DNA of 64,000 bases from Arabidopsis thaliana (Eukaryota > Streptophyta > Magnoliopsida > Brassicales > Brassicaceae). The notes beneath the pieces were generated by a model. It had not been told where the DNA came from. It made no database searches and worked only from the letters and a program-made list of their open reading frames with translations. Position numbers and translations under genes: made by a program. Positions 12,176-24,705 of the stretch are shown here, in pieces. The stretch covers positions 6,015,001-6,079,000 of the forward strand of contig NC_003075.7 of the NCBI RefSeq assembly GCF_000001735.4, written 5' to 3'. Position 1 is the stretch's first letter, and every line of letters begins with the position of its first letter.

Positions 12176-12452
12176 AGAACATCCACAATGGTGGGTTTTC
12201 AAAAATGGGTATGTATTGAATAAAAAATATTATTTTTATTATAATTTTATTATTTAATTAAAATAATTGGTTTTTACCAATAAAATCTTAACATCTGTAA
12301 AGTAGAGGTTCTCTCATATGGCTCAAAGTTTCTCTAGAGAGAGTTTTATTTGACGATTCTCTCCCATTGTCTCTTTCCATACTTTCTTTTCATTATTTTA
12401 TAATATTTTAATAATTAAAATGAGAGTTCCACAGTTGTGAATGCTCTTATAG
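12176..12452. mobile_element. Probable MITE (imperfect TIRs)
   Basis: The left end attagaacatccacaatgg and the inverted right end ataagagcattcacaactg share most positions. The interior is AT-rich and non-coding. 'gagcatccacaatgg'-type ends are common on plant MITEs. Target duplication was not resolved. Confidence 0.45.
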
Positions 12453-12845
12453 GTTTTAGCATCATTAGTTTTGTTGTTGATTGATTTGATTTTGTTGGGG
12501 GTAAAACTAAAAACTGTTTTACACAAACACTTTAAATTCAAATTTGAGGTGTAAGTTTTTACTGTTTGGTCTCCATCACCTACAATTTTTTAAAAGAATT
12601 TCGCACTTGTTTAATGTTTCAACGTCTTATAAATTAGTTTGATTTTTCTTTTTAAGTTATTTAATTGGTTAGTGTTGTAGCTGTATTTTAATTGATAGAG
12701 TTTGTCCAGAATTTGGTTTAAGAAAATAATGATATGGTGGTGAGTAATATGTTTTTTTTTTGCTAAAGTCTACTCTATAATTTTTTTTAAAATGAATGAT
12801 GTAAAATCTTAATTAATATATTTGATACTTTTTGAAAATTCTAAT

Positions 12846-13075
12846 TAGAGCATTTCCATTGGAGGTGGTATCCTCTATTAAATTATTGAAGAAAGAAAAA
12901 GAATTGTGACTGTGAGAAAAGAGTGAGAGAGGTTTTTTTTGGGGAAGATACAATGATCTCTCATTAAGCATCTCTCTTAACACTTGTAATGTTATAATTA
13001 GATCATAAATATAGTTTTTCTTTTAATTTTAAAGAAACCCATGAGGGGTTCTAACTAATGTGGATGATCTAGCGT
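12846..13075. mobile_element. Second probable MITE of related type
   Basis: The left end tagagcatttccattggag and inverted right end tagatcatccacattagtt resemble each other and the ends of the element at 12176. About 230 bp, non-coding. Confidence 0.4.
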
Positions 13076-14412
13076 GATTGTCATATTCGTCAGTCAAATC
13101 AATTATATTTTGATATATAATAAAAAATATAAACAAAATAAGAAGAAAATCAACAAAAACAAAAATAAAAAATAAAAACAGATTGATTTAACATATTCAT
13201 GGAGCATTAAATTAGAAACTCGCCTGTTAATACATGATTTTATCATTTTATTGATTAATTCATATAATATTTTATTTACATGAACAGTAAGAAGTACAGT
13301 AAATGGAATTTAAGAAAATAAATTTTCGAATTTTTATAAAGCAAATGGAGAAAAGCAGGTTTTGAACATTTTTACCTCATAAATCATAATAAGCCTTCCG
13401 ATTGATTGGCCGGAAACATGGTGAAACCTCACAACCGGCTCAGCGTATCACAGGATGGATGGATAAACAAATTCGAAATCAGATTTCAGCTATTCGACTT
13501 TCAGGTGACAAGCGTTATAACGTTATTCCACTGGATTCAATCTCGGAGCTAGATACCTTTTGTTGCACAATTTCGATTAATTATTCTCTAAAATTTTCAA
13601 AATTCTTTTGATTTCTTTTTTCAAAATTCTTATGCACAAGTTGTAAAACCGTATATATTTTTCTTTTAAATATAATTTGACATTACATTAAAAAAAAAAG
13701 GCTTCCGATTGATTAGTCCAAGTTAATCCATATGAGTATAGCTAAATTGATGATCTCAACTAAATGGAAGAGGAGAAGTAAACATAAACTCAGTGAAGTT
13801 TTCTGTGGACTTACAATCAATGGCGGAACCAAAATAATTACTCATGGAGGTCATAACTATTAAGTAGTGGCATGAAAGTCATCAACCAAAATGTAAGAAC
13901 CTTAATTGTCCAGTTCTTCCTGTGAACGAATGTGGCTACTCGAGTTGTTCTAGGTAGAAAAGCGAATGTGATTTTTGAGTTCGACGCAGTTGCCGATGTG
14001 TTTCGGCAATATTTGTTGGATCAACACAAATTGCACTTCTTTAATTTGTCATAAATTTCGAAACCTCTAGAGTAAATGTAAAACAAAAATCCTTCCTTGT
14101 CTTATTTTTAAAAAATGTTGATAAAACATGTGTCACTATATTCAAAGTTCGTCCCTTATTTGACTTTTTTTTTTATGCTTGATATAAAATACCTAACTGC
14201 TATAAGTTTTACGTAGTCTTAAAGTTACCAATCAAAAGCACATTGAACTAATATTCAACATATGATAAATAAAAATCTTACACTCGTAGTTCGTAGTTGA
14301 ATAAAGTTAGCATATAAGTACATTATAAGAATTAAACCATATTCATACAATATGAGATACATAACATATAACCATTTTATCATTCAGACGACGTAGTAGT
14401 GGGCTCATATAG
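13076..14412. other. Intergenic, no recognised gene
   Basis: An open frame at 13402-13611 (69 aa, containing WMDKQIRNQISAIRLSGDKRY) is more GC-rich than its surroundings and may be a transposon or gene scrap; I do not recognise it. The rest is AT-rich. Confidence 0.45.
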
Positions 14413-14724
14413 TTAATGTGACTTGTCCTGATGAGAAGTCAGGAACATGACAAGACTTCGGAAAGTAGAGACATCACAAGGCAATACAATCTTGTCCCGG
14501 TGAGCTTCCGCGTAACCGAATTCCTCGGCCGCATTGTCTAGAAGCTTTTGGAATGAAGGGCTCTTCAAAAACGTTGTGGGGATCACGAATCTTTCCAACT
14601 TCTTCTTCGTACCGACGTAAACGACGAAATGCCCTCTCGGTGTTCTTGAGGATGATCTACTCTCACCAGTATCTTCTTCTTCTTCTCTTTCGTGGAAGTG
14701 CATGTCAATGACCTTGTGCGGCAT
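14413..14724 (-). CDS. SAUR17: SAUR-family auxin-responsive small protein
   Basis: Intronless, 103 aa. The SAUR core spans about residues 30-95: GHFVVYVG, RFVIPTTFLKSPSFQKLLD, EEFGY and IVLPCDVSTF. The N-terminus is acidic (EREEEED) and Ser/Arg-rich. SAURs as a family act in cell expansion, many by inhibiting PP2C.D phosphatases and so keeping plasma-membrane H+-ATPases active. This one sits alone, not in a SAUR tandem array. The specific name is from locus order (At4g09530). Confidence 0.9.
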   Translation of the reverse strand: MPHKVIDMHFHEREEEEDTGESRSSSRTPRGHFVVYVGTKKKLERFVIPTTFLKSPSFQKLLDNAAEEFGYAEAHRDKIVLPCDVSTFRSLVMFLTSHQDKSH

Positions 14725-15008
14725 AGTTACCTATATAAGCTTGTTATATAGTGACCTATTTGTGTTGGGTGTGAGTCAAGGACATTAACGGATTTTGTGG
14801 GGATCTTTGTGTTTCCACTTTGATTTGGAAGTTGGGTACCTACTATATATAGTTGTACATACTTATATTTTATATTTCTTTGTCAGGCTTGGAGATGTGT
14901 GCCGACTAGAATGCATTCACTTAGTTTTCATATGTTTTAGACACAAAATTAATTAATTTATAAGAAAAAAAAACTAAAATAGAAGCTGATGCAAAAAGAA
15001 AAAAAAAA
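14725..15008. other. SAUR17 upstream region
   Basis: Minus-strand promoter region. A TATA-like tatatag tract lies near 14840-14850, and another ATATAA stretch nearer the ATG at about 14731-14750. No other gene is seen. Confidence 0.4.
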
Positions 15009-15023
15009 CTTCATCTCCATTTT

Positions 15024-15308
15024 GTTTTTCTTTTTGTTTTTATAGACCCTATCGGCTGATTCGGCCGACCTCGGTAGGAACGCACCGAAGTGCTAAAGAG
15101 TGGACTTCTTCAAATCCATGTAGAATTGGGCCACCACACTGCCTCATTCGAGTTTAGAATGTTTTCCGACTAATGCTATGGAATAGTCAGGCTGCCTGGC
15201 AAACTTCCCAAACAAATGTGTTTTTGTTTTCAGGGAGAATCGAACTTGGGTCTGAGAGTTTCACCCTTCACCAAAGCTTCCTCTGCTACCAGACCACAGA
15301 GGCTTGGG
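15024..15308 (-). mobile_element. tRNA-derived SINE
   Basis: Read on the minus strand the element starts with a tRNA-like head (ctctgtggtctggtagcaga; B-box-like aagttcgattctc at about 15236-15248), has a unique body and ends in an A-rich tail (aaaaacaaaaagaaaaacaaaa at about 15024-15045). It is bracketed by a 15-bp target duplication: cttcatctccatttt (15009-15023) and cttcatatccatttt (15309-15323), one mismatch. The head, tail and target duplication together identify a retroposed Pol III SINE. Family name not assigned. Confidence 0.82.
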
Positions 15309-15323
15309 CTTCATATCCATTTT

Positions 15324-17130
15324 ACTAATTTAGTTTTCAAATTGCAAATCGTTTTGCCATTCAAAAATATAGGTTAATTATTGACTTTCAAAGTGTTACC
15401 ATTTATAAATTTGAATCATTCTCAAAGTAACATCATAAAACGCAGAACAATTGCTATATCTCCGGAACGGTCCTATATATAAACCGTATGCATGGAAATG
15501 GGTAAGTTCTTTAATTTGTTAAATGGATAATGCAATATGTGTAGTGACTAGTGAGTATATGATCACGTAGCTAAGCTATAGCTAGCTTGGTCCTAAGGAT
15601 AATTGTGGGGGAACAAGGGACTTAGCAAGAGTCTATATATGACTTTAATTTTTCAAACCATTACGTATGCATGAGAGTGAGAGAGAGAAAATAATGTGTG
15701 GTTAATATATAATGGGTTCATGGATTGAGCTACGATTATGTGACTGGAGAAAAGCACATGGTTTCTGCTACTGCTCATAGAGGATGATATGATCCTTCTC
15801 TCCATACTTCTCCATTCACTTAATTTCTACTATCCGATAAGGTTTTTACATTTCCTCATATATGCCAAAAGTTGTGACGTTTTGAGGCTAAAAATCATAT
15901 ATACTCACTGGTCTAACTAAGTTTGTTATTGGTTTTAGTGATTTTGCAATACTATTAGTTATTCAAGCTTTTTATCTATAGTTTTTAATCAAGATTAATA
16001 CCAAGAGATGACTTGTTCATTTCAAAATTCTAGTTTTTGCCCCAGATGAAACTTTGTATCTTTTGTATGTATTATCAAATTCTGTAAAAACATAATTCTT
16101 GATTGGGGAACTCCAAAAAAAAAAAAAACTTCATAATTAATGTAAATTTCAGTCAACTTAAAGCTAAATGAAATGAAAAATATGTGAATTCCTCTATGAT
16201 CCATGCAAAATTGCTTCAATTCAGAAGGCTCAGTTACAGTATTAATACTTTCATTCTGTGGTTTGATCATGCATACTTTCTCTTGTAACTCATGGGCTAC
16301 TATATAAGAAATAAATGGAGATCAATAATGTTTATACTAGAGAATTTAATACCAAAATATTTTTTTTATAAATTCATTCTCCCAAATTTTTGTTCTAAAA
16401 AAAAAATCAAATTTTTTTTATATAAATTCACTCTAAAAATTTAGATAGAAAAAAACTGAAGTAAACTATGTACATAATTTGTCACAACAAGAGTATTTGT
16501 TACTATTTTTTTCCGTATCAAACTAGTGTCACAATGATACACTTTTTTTTTTGGAGTATGTGGAGATATGAATATAAGCTAGGCATGAAGAGGGTTATGG
16601 ACGATATAGATGATAGATCTGAGCCATACTGTTTTGGATTATAGAAATTTATTGATTTTCTACGTCCTTCTTCTTCGTTTTTGTACGGAGTCGGTTATAC
16701 ATACCGTTCAAGTTTTGTTTTGACATAGACAGACTTAATTCAATTTAGTGGGATTCATTCATATTTTTTTAATTTCAACCAAAAACGTTTTAGAATAACT
16801 ATATGATTTTTTCTGGCTGATATAAGCTTTTTACATAGTACTATTAAAAAAACAAGTTTTATCACTATATATATGTTTGCTAAATTTCATGAACATACAG
16901 ATTAAGGACCCTGGTCCAAAGTATTTAAATTTTAATGGATAGACTAAGACTAAATGGAGCAGTAATTCACTAAACAAAAAAAATCAAATCTACAATGAGC
17001 AAGTATTCTCTCATTTAAAACACCATCAAAATAATAAATTGCATTAAAAACTAAAATTAAAGTGTTCAACTAACTCCTTTAGTTTTATATTCAATATTTA
17101 TTTAAAAAATTGTAAAGCAGGATCAAACAT
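15324..17130. other. AT-rich intergenic
   Basis: No gene or RNA recognised. The minus-strand frame at 16022-16270 has low-complexity content and no family resemblance. Confidence 0.5.
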
Positions 17131-17131
17131 A

Positions 17132-17430
17132 GGCCGTGTTCAAAAGAGAGTCGCCAGCGATTGTCTCAGCGACAGATCTAAACGACGGTAAGTCAGCCAT
17201 CAATAAAGCTAAACGACGACAGCAGAGGCAAAACGATGACGACAGAGGTGTCGTTGGAGAGAGAGAGAGGTGTTGCAGAAAGAGAGAAGAGTCACTGGAA
17301 TTTCAAGCGACAGCTGCGGCAACTCAATTAACACTAACAACGACTCATTTTAACAATACCACCGACTTATTCCGTATGTATTTTTTTGTCGATGTCACTC
17401 ATTGAGCGGCGAAGAAAAGAACATGGTCAT
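17132..17430. mobile_element. Probable TIR element (MITE), GC-richer than its flanks
   Basis: The left end ggccgtgttcaaaag ... cgccagcga and the inverted right end gaccatgttcttttc ... cgccgctca are similar over about 40 bp. The interior has an 89-aa open frame (17136-17405) with a (GA)n stretch and no recognised domain. Interpreted as a small DNA transposon; the target duplication is not clear. Confidence 0.4.
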
Positions 17431-18545
17431 ACTAACAAACAATATTCCCTACATTTCATAATATTAAATGTTTTAGATAAAAGCATAAAGTTTAAGAAAG
17501 TAATTAATTTTGAGTTTTATAAATTAAAAATACAAATTAATATCTATTAAAAATAATTAGGGTTCAAAAGCCGTTTAATATAATGTTTTGCATAGAAACT
17601 TGAACTGTTTCTTCAAAACATCATATAATATGAAACATAAGGAGTACAACATAAGAATATATGAAAATGCATAGAGATTGGATGAAGAACAAAAGAAATT
17701 TACCTATGTTTTACTTGTAATTCATTTTTTGTTTTGCTTATATTTTACTTACTTTTTTTCTTAAAAACAATATTATTATTAACAAAATTTATATTTTGTG
17801 TAATTCTAGAAAAACTATAACGTATTAACATAATCGTAAACAAAATCTCTTATTACAAATACATTATAAGCCTACACTAAAATATGGGATTATAGTTTTG
17901 ACAAAGAATGTGATTTACCTTTTCTAGGAATGGAACTTGGTATTGTTTTTCATTTTTTTAGCTGGAACATAGCAAAAAGTAATCGAAAATAAAATTAGAG
18001 AGATTCTTACATAGAAATAATCAAACAATTTACAATCAAAATTTTAAAGAAACCAAGTAGCATATGTGGCTAGTCATCTAATTCTATATACTAAATTAAT
18101 ATTATAATTTATAACAATGTAATCATTTTTCCTTAATTTGATATAGCTATTAATTTTTTTTTATAGTTTATAGCAAGTAATCATTTGTTACAACAATGTA
18201 ATCTATCTAAGTCTAAATTTTCCAATGAAATTAAATGATATAATATTAATTTACTGTAAAAAAATTGAATTAGACAAAAAGATAATCATTTATTTCAATT
18301 TGAAAACTGTATTAAATTTCAGAAAAAGGTAAACCATTCCAAAAACATTAATTCATTGACAAAAAGTTAAAGAGAAAATTCGCTAAACAATTTTTAATTG
18401 GTTTTTCATCTTATAATTTGGTATTAAATGTAAAATACATAATTTTGTTTATAGAAATAAATAAACTACATAATTTATTGTTGACAGTGTATACATTTAT
18501 TTAGATGTGTTTCTATATAAGGTGCAAAATAAAGAAAATAGAAAA
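17431..18545. other. AT-rich intergenic
   Basis: Nothing recognised beyond A/T runs. Confidence 0.5.
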
Positions 18546-19618
18546 TCATATATATGAAAGTTGGCAAACTCTCTCCATATGAGTGACACATCATCACACC
18601 AGTGAGTGTCACATGTCATTCTAAATTAATATCATTAAAAAATAACAAAACTTAGTGATAAAAATTGAAAAGTTTCACATTGCATTAAATCATCCATTAA
18701 TCTCACTCTTAACAAAATATCTTTATTTATAAGAAAAAATACAAAAAATCATGTTAATGTATCAAACACTACTTTCATTTTACTTTTCTTATTTTGCTAT
18801 TTTTATAATAGTCATTACTTGATAATGACTATAATTTTTTGTGTATTACAACTTAGTTGTTTGCTACTTAACCTTTCTTAGTTTAGTAATTTTAACTTAC
18901 TCTTTTCTTTTTATTACATTTTTTGGTTTACATGATATGGTTTTTTTGTGTGTTTATGATAAATTGGTAACATTAATAATGACATGCATATTTTTAAGTA
19001 GTGATCTTTTGAGACGTTAGATATACCAAAAAGTTCAATATACGACGCTTTCTCTAATATGGATATATGCAAAGGCAAAGAGAAAAACCTAAAACTGTTG
19101 ACTTAAAAGACTATTTAATTTAAGCTTTCTTTTTTCTCTTTCATGGGAAAACTTTTAAAGTAGATGAGTAGTTTATATATTTGTTATTTAAATTATGTCA
19201 ATCCAATATTTAGCCATGAGCCTATCATGATGTGATTGGAATACTAGATTAGGAGAGAATACATGGAACAAGAAATTGTTTGCTTAGAATCAAGTTAGGC
19301 AACTTTCAAACCAAATAAGTAGTATAATTGCATACCATTGTATCATATTGTTGATGTAAGTATTTCATGATAGTTAAAAAAGTTTAGAAACTTGGATATA
19401 TAGATAAGAAGATTTATACATGAAAAAATAATAATTGATATTTAAATCAAAAGTGAATCTAACTATACAAATATAATTACATAAAATGAATATAACTTTA
19501 TTAACTACATAATAACATACACGAAAATAACATAAATTAGTAATAAAAATAGTTAAACATAATTATTTTTAAACAAATTTCAAACAACAACCCACGCGTA
19601 GCGTGGGTACTCACGTAG
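18546..19618 (+). mobile_element. Non-autonomous Helitron, copy 1
   Basis: Starts TC followed by atatatatgaaagttggc. Near its 3' end is the hairpin cccacgcgtagcgtggg (19591-19607), and it stops about 11 bases later at GTAG followed by T (canonical CTAG|T with one change). About 1.07 kb, non-coding and AT-rich. Its ends and internal words are shared with the element at 30094-30995, which supports one ATREP-like family. Confidence 0.72.
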
Positions 19619-21198
19619 TAAATACAAATGAGCAAAATGCTGGAAAAGTAGTCGATGTGTGCACATTCTGGATATGCTTTGGTGTTTCTGTCCATTTGTT
19701 ACATGGTTCTTGGTGTAAAGAAGAAATCAAGAAATCTCTTCCATAACAAAGAACAATACATAGAATATAGTTGATCTTCTCGCAGGAGCTAAGCTAATTG
19801 GACTAAAATGGATGTTTAAAATAAAAGGAAACTCGTATGGAAGCATCAACAAGTATAAAGCGAGACTTGTGGCTAAGTGGTATGTGCAAAGGCATGGTGT
19901 AGACTTCGATGAAGTTTTTTACTCTAGTGGCCCGCATCGGGACACTATACTTTATTATTGCATTGGCAGCCTCAAGCGGATGGAAGTAAATCATCTTGAT
20001 GTAAAAACGGCGTTCTTGCATGGAGAGTTAAAGAAGCTAGTGTTCACTTCTCAGCTAGAGGGTTTGTGACCGAAGAAAGTGAAAATAAGGTCTACAGATT
20101 GAACAAAGCATTATATGGACTCAGAAAAGGGCCTAGGGCGTGGAATAATAAGCTGAACAAGATCTAAAGGAATTAAGCTTTGTCAAGTGTTCTAAGGAAC
20201 CTTCCTTGTATCGGAAGCAAGATAAGGAGCATCTCCTTCTTTTAGCTATCTATGTAGATGATCTACTTGCACATAGTCTAGTCAAAGTCAAATTATCGAG
20301 TTCAAGAAAGGAATAATCTCCAAGTTTGAGATTAGTGATTTTGGTCTGCTAACATACTACCTTGGCATTCAGGTGTTTCAACACGGTGAGGGTATAATGA
20401 AACAAGAAGGATATGAGGAAAATATTCTAGAAGAGGGTGAGATGAAAGATTATAATGCAGTTCATACACCAATGGACTTGGGTTTGAAGTTGTCAATAGC
20501 AGAAAAGGAGAAAGGCATTGATGAGAAAGAGTATCGAAAGAATATTGGATGTCTTAGGTACTTACTTCATACACGACCGGACCTTTGCTTTTGTGATGGT
20601 GTGTTGAGTAAGTACATGCAAGAACCAAATTAAAGGAGTTACACAGAGGCGCACTAAAACAAGTTATTAGATACTTGCGGGGCACTCTTTCTCTTGGTCT
20701 CTCATTTACTCGAGGATCTAATCGAGGATTAGTAGGCTATAGTGATATTAGTCACAATGTAGATATAGATGATGGTAAGAGTACTACCGGACACATTTTC
20801 GATGTTGGTAATTGTCCAATCACTTGGTATACAAAGAAGCAAGAGACGGTAGTGTTGTGAGGCAGAGTTTATGGCAGCCACTAAAGCCGCAAAACAGACG
20901 ATTTGGCTTCAAGAGCTTCCAGGTGAAGTTACCAGAAGGACATGTGAGAATGTAACACTCCGGATCGGCTTTAGCCAAAAACCTGGTATTTCATGGAGGG
21001 AGCAAGCATATACATAAGAGATACCATTTGACGTGAATGCGTTGAGAACGAGCAAGTGGATGTGGAGCATGTTCCCGGTGATGAACAAAAGGCCGACATT
21101 TTGACAAAGGTACTTGGAAGGATCAAGTTCAAGGAGATGAGAGAGCTTATTGGAATTCAAAATATGTTGAAATGTGATTTCAAACTTAAGGGGGAAAA
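19619..21198 (+). pseudogene. Decayed Ty1/Copia polyprotein (RT-RNase H part)
   Basis: Three frames carry recognisable Copia reverse transcriptase and RNase H pieces in order: YKARLVAKWYVQRHGVDF ... LDVKTAFLHGEL (19812-20069), FGLLTYYLGIQVFQHGEG ... YRKNIGCLRYLLHTRPDL (about 20340-20630) and GYSDISHNVDIDDGKSTTGH (20675-20860), ending with ADILTKVLGRIKF (about 21090). Stop codons and frameshifts interrupt it; no gag, protease or integrase precedes it, so the 5' half is missing. A polypurine tract aagggggaaaa (21188-21198) joins it to an LTR. Confidence 0.85.
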
Positions 21199-21500
21199 TG
21201 TTGGTTTAAGCTTTAACTTGAGTCATACGTTATTATTTACAAAAGAGATAATACTTAGGATCTTTAGGAGTTATGTAAAGAAGTGTTTGGGAGTTATCCA
21301 AATATATTTCTAATTGGACTTGGATTTGTCTAGATGTTCTCTATATAAGAAGATGTCAAGTTGTGACATAACTTATGAGTTTTACGAGAACAAGAGTGAT
21401 TTGTAAGGTTTAGGTTTTGAGTAAGTTTCCTAAATCAATAAAAGAGAGTCTTGTTCTAAGAGTGTTTTGATCAATATTTTTATCGAGCCATCTTTTATCA
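21199..21500 (+). repeat. 3' LTR of the decayed Copia element (right edge uncertain)
   Basis: Begins TGTTGG directly after the polypurine tract. Contains a TATA-like ctatataag (about 21341) and an aataaa signal (about 21437). Ends near 21475-21500 by position; no second LTR is present to fix the edge. Confidence 0.65.
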
Positions 21501-22568
21501 AACCGAAATGCATGTTGTACAAGTCTCAACTCTAGCTATAAGTAGTTTATAATTTGATCTGATATGAAACATTCAAAAAATTGGATATCTAGAAAAGATA
21601 TATCCATATAGCGAAATATTGAAAATGAAGAAATTGGATCCGAGACAAAATCTCCTAACAAACAGTTTCATGAAAACAATTCTGATTTTGTTTCTTTGTG
21701 AACCATGCTAGAGTGTGTTACGTGCTTTTGGACTCTGACCCAATTTTCCAAAAAAAATTAATTTTGGGTTTGGCCTAATTGGGTATAGCCCGTTTTTCAA
21801 CTATGCAAAGATATTGTAAATTCACTATTCTCCGATATGGGGAACATCGTACCACCCTGGCACCTTCAAACCTTCCTCTTTTATAAAAAAATGTTCTAAA
21901 ACGTTCAATCCATCAAAAGTTAATAGATGTGTTCACTTGCTTTTAGTGGTTGAAAAACTATCGTTATTATTGGATTCCACTAAAAACTCAGAGAGTATGT
22001 GCATATGATCTTAGGTTTTAACCTTTCTTTCTATGCTTGGTATTTCTTTTGTATCACTTTTTGAACTCTCAGAGTGGACTATTTAGCAAAGAGATCATGG
22101 ATTCCTAGTGTTGTAGGTTCAAGTTAAGTTTTAATAATACAAATCATGGAGAACCCATTGTATAAAAATTTTACAAACCAAACCTTTAGGTCAATTCAAA
22201 TAATTTTCTCTAAGAAAATATTATACATCGATTTGTTTGTTTGAATTTTGAGATATAAAACTGGTGATTGATTAATTATGTGAAGTCATACGTTATACTT
22301 TTATTTTCTCTCTTTTAATCAATATTTCTTAGTTAATGTTGCTTCTTTTACACTTGGAGTTTCGTCTTTATTTTGATTTATAAAACTGTTAATCAAATAC
22401 CTAATTAAACCATTCAAAGATGTTATTAAAATAATTAATATCACAGTTTTACATTTCATTCCATATAAATAAGCAGGAATCTTATTGTTGTTCATCAATC
22501 AAAAACAAACAGAGCATTAAGCATATATTTGGCTATACTAAGGCTTTTTTATTTCTCAGTTTCTCATT
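21501..22568. other. Intergenic upstream of the ECA1-type gene
   Basis: AT-rich. No gene recognised before the TATA box at 22464. Confidence 0.5.
22464..22470 (+). promoter_or_regulatory. TATA box of ECA1-type gene
   Basis: tataaat sits about 100 bp before the ATG at 22569, a normal spacing for a plant gene with a short 5'UTR. Confidence 0.6.
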
Positions 22569-22937
22569 ATGCCTATCAAAAATGTGTTTTCACTCTTAGT
22601 GGTTCTATGCATCATAGTTTCTGTAAATGCTCAGTTACCTCAGTTTCCGGCTCCGTTTCTTTTTCCATTTTCGTTTCAACCGATTCCTGGAATGCCAGGA
22701 TTACCTGATATAACGAAATGTTGGTCATCCGTGATGGATATTCCTGAATGCATTGCAGAGATTTCTCAATCCATTTTTATTGGCAAATTCAGTAATTTAG
22801 GTTCTGCTTGTTGCAAAGCATTTTTGGACGCTGAAGCCAACTGCATACCAAAAATTCCACTTATTCCGCTTTTCCCTCCGATGCTAAAAGAACAATGTTC
22901 AAGAATTGCCGGTGTAACTCCTCCTACACCGAAATAG
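22569..22937 (+). CDS. Small secreted Cys-rich protein, ECA1/prolamin-like family
   Basis: Intronless, 122 aa. Residues 1-21 form a signal peptide (FSLLVVLCIIVSVNA). A Pro/Phe-rich linker follows, then a domain with six cysteines: C-W at about 51, then C, CC, C and C, the prolamin-like/ECA1 gametogenesis-related arrangement. The family includes EC1 egg-cell proteins and many embryo-sac or pollen secreted peptides, so a reproductive extracellular role is plausible but not shown by the sequence. Probably At4g09545. The start is supported by the upstream TATA box. Confidence 0.85.
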   Translation: MPIKNVFSLLVVLCIIVSVNAQLPQFPAPFLFPFSFQPIPGMPGLPDITKCWSSVMDIPECIAEISQSIFIGKFSNLGSACCKAFLDAEANCIPKIPLIPLFPPMLKEQCSRIAGVTPPTPK

Positions 22938-24660
22938 AGTTTTAAATTATTATTTTTTAAATAGATAATTTTTTTTCCAATTTATTTCTTACAATTTTAG
23001 CTTACGCTACATGTTATACTCCAAAAAAATATCATATAAAGTAAAAACATTTGAGAAGTTGTATTTGGGTTCAATATTTACTCATTCTTCAATTCTAATG
23101 AATAACAGCTTGAAACATCGATTCTATAATTAACTTTGTCTTACAATGTTTCAAAACTTGGAATTATATTAGATAATTCCCTTCTAAATAGACAGTTGTG
23201 AGAATTAAATAATTTTTTACGAGATTTAAATTTTACATAGTAATCTGTATTTTCTAAATACAAATTTTAATCTTACACATTCTATAGATTCTATATAACA
23301 TGCTTTTATTGATTACATATAATAAGGTATTTCTCAGAGTACAACACAAAGATAAGACAAAGACGACTGACGACATACAACATCAAGAAAAAGACGGACG
23401 CAACGGAGCCTCTAGATGCATATTGTTGTAAACAAATTGAACGATATAATTGAGGGAAAAAAATAAACTTAAGAAAATAAAAGAATAAACATATTTAAGT
23501 TATTAGAAAATATTAAAACACATATTAATATTTTTCAAAACAAAATAAAGAACTTATACTTCTGTTTTGAATATATCAATTTTAATAGAATTAGTTCATT
23601 AGTTCAATAGTTTAGTATATTAAATAAAAAATTTGAATATAGAAACATTATTTTTGACTTTATGTATATATTTCTTTTTCAATAAGGTTAGAAAAAATTT
23701 CTATTTATGTTTTTAAATATAAAAAAATTTGATTTGACATGTGCGAATATCTTATTAATAAATTTGACACGTGAGTTAATAATTTTGAAAACTCATTTCT
23801 TATATAATGAAATAAGCATTTGTTCGAGAAAAAAATATTAAAAACAAACATCTTCTATATGATTTATCTCAATTATAAAAAATCTGTTTTTTTCAGATGT
23901 TAAAAAAGAAAAACAATTGTGTCAGAGTTATATTATTTTCTTTTCATTAGTATAATTCATTAAAAAAAATTAACACTATCAATCTTAGTGTCGGAGTTAT
24001 ATTTCAAACATATTTTTGTTTAGAATATTAATATGATTATTGAAAGACAATAAACTTTTTTTCTTTTGACATAACACAATTTACATTTATTGAAAGACCT
24101 CCAAGTCCTTTCCCTTCGTCTCCCACTTCTCACTTCACACTGTGAGTCTGCGACTATCTCCAAGACCAAGCTTCATACTTTATTTTTGCAAATTCCGTTT
24201 CTAAACGTAAGTTTTCTTATCTTCGTTTCTATCAGATTACTCCTTAATTCTTAGTCTCGAAATAAAAAATTTGAAATTTATTCGATGTTATGCAAATTGC
24301 CGCCGACATAAAAACCCTAATTTCAATCTCATTTTTCATCTGAATTACATTTCTTTTGAATTGAATGTTTCTGGGTTGTGTTTTGGTTTTGGTATTAACT
24401 GATCTATTAGACTAATCCTTGTTCACCTATCAGATAATATTATTGGGCTCTGAAACAAATTTGACTCACTTTTGTGTGTGTGAGCATTGTATCTTCACTA
24501 CAAAGCTCTAGCTTGAAATGTTGTTGTGTAATTTATAAGACTCTAGTTTCTAACTTCTTATGTCAAAATCACCTAAGAGTCTTTGACTTGGTTCTTGTTA
24601 GATCATAGTTCACTTACTTTTGTCTAATTTGGTTTGGTAGAAACTCTATAATTCACTAAC
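22938..24660. other. AT-rich intergenic plus GIP1 leader
   Basis: 22938-24100 shows no gene. From about 24100 the sequence becomes C/T-rich (cccttcgtctcccacttctcac) as in a 5'UTR. The tract ending ttaacag just before the GIP1 ATG is an acceptor, so the GIP1 leader probably holds an intron from about 24205 to 24693. Confidence 0.5.
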
Positions 24661-24705
24661 TACCTTAGGACTTTAAAATTGTGGAGTTTAACAGGTGTGA
24701 TCAGT

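Noticed and set aside
15230-15308. Apparent tRNA gene on the minus strand
   Set aside because: It has B-box-like sequence, but no intact cloverleaf can be drawn; it continues into a SINE body with an A-rich tail and target duplication.
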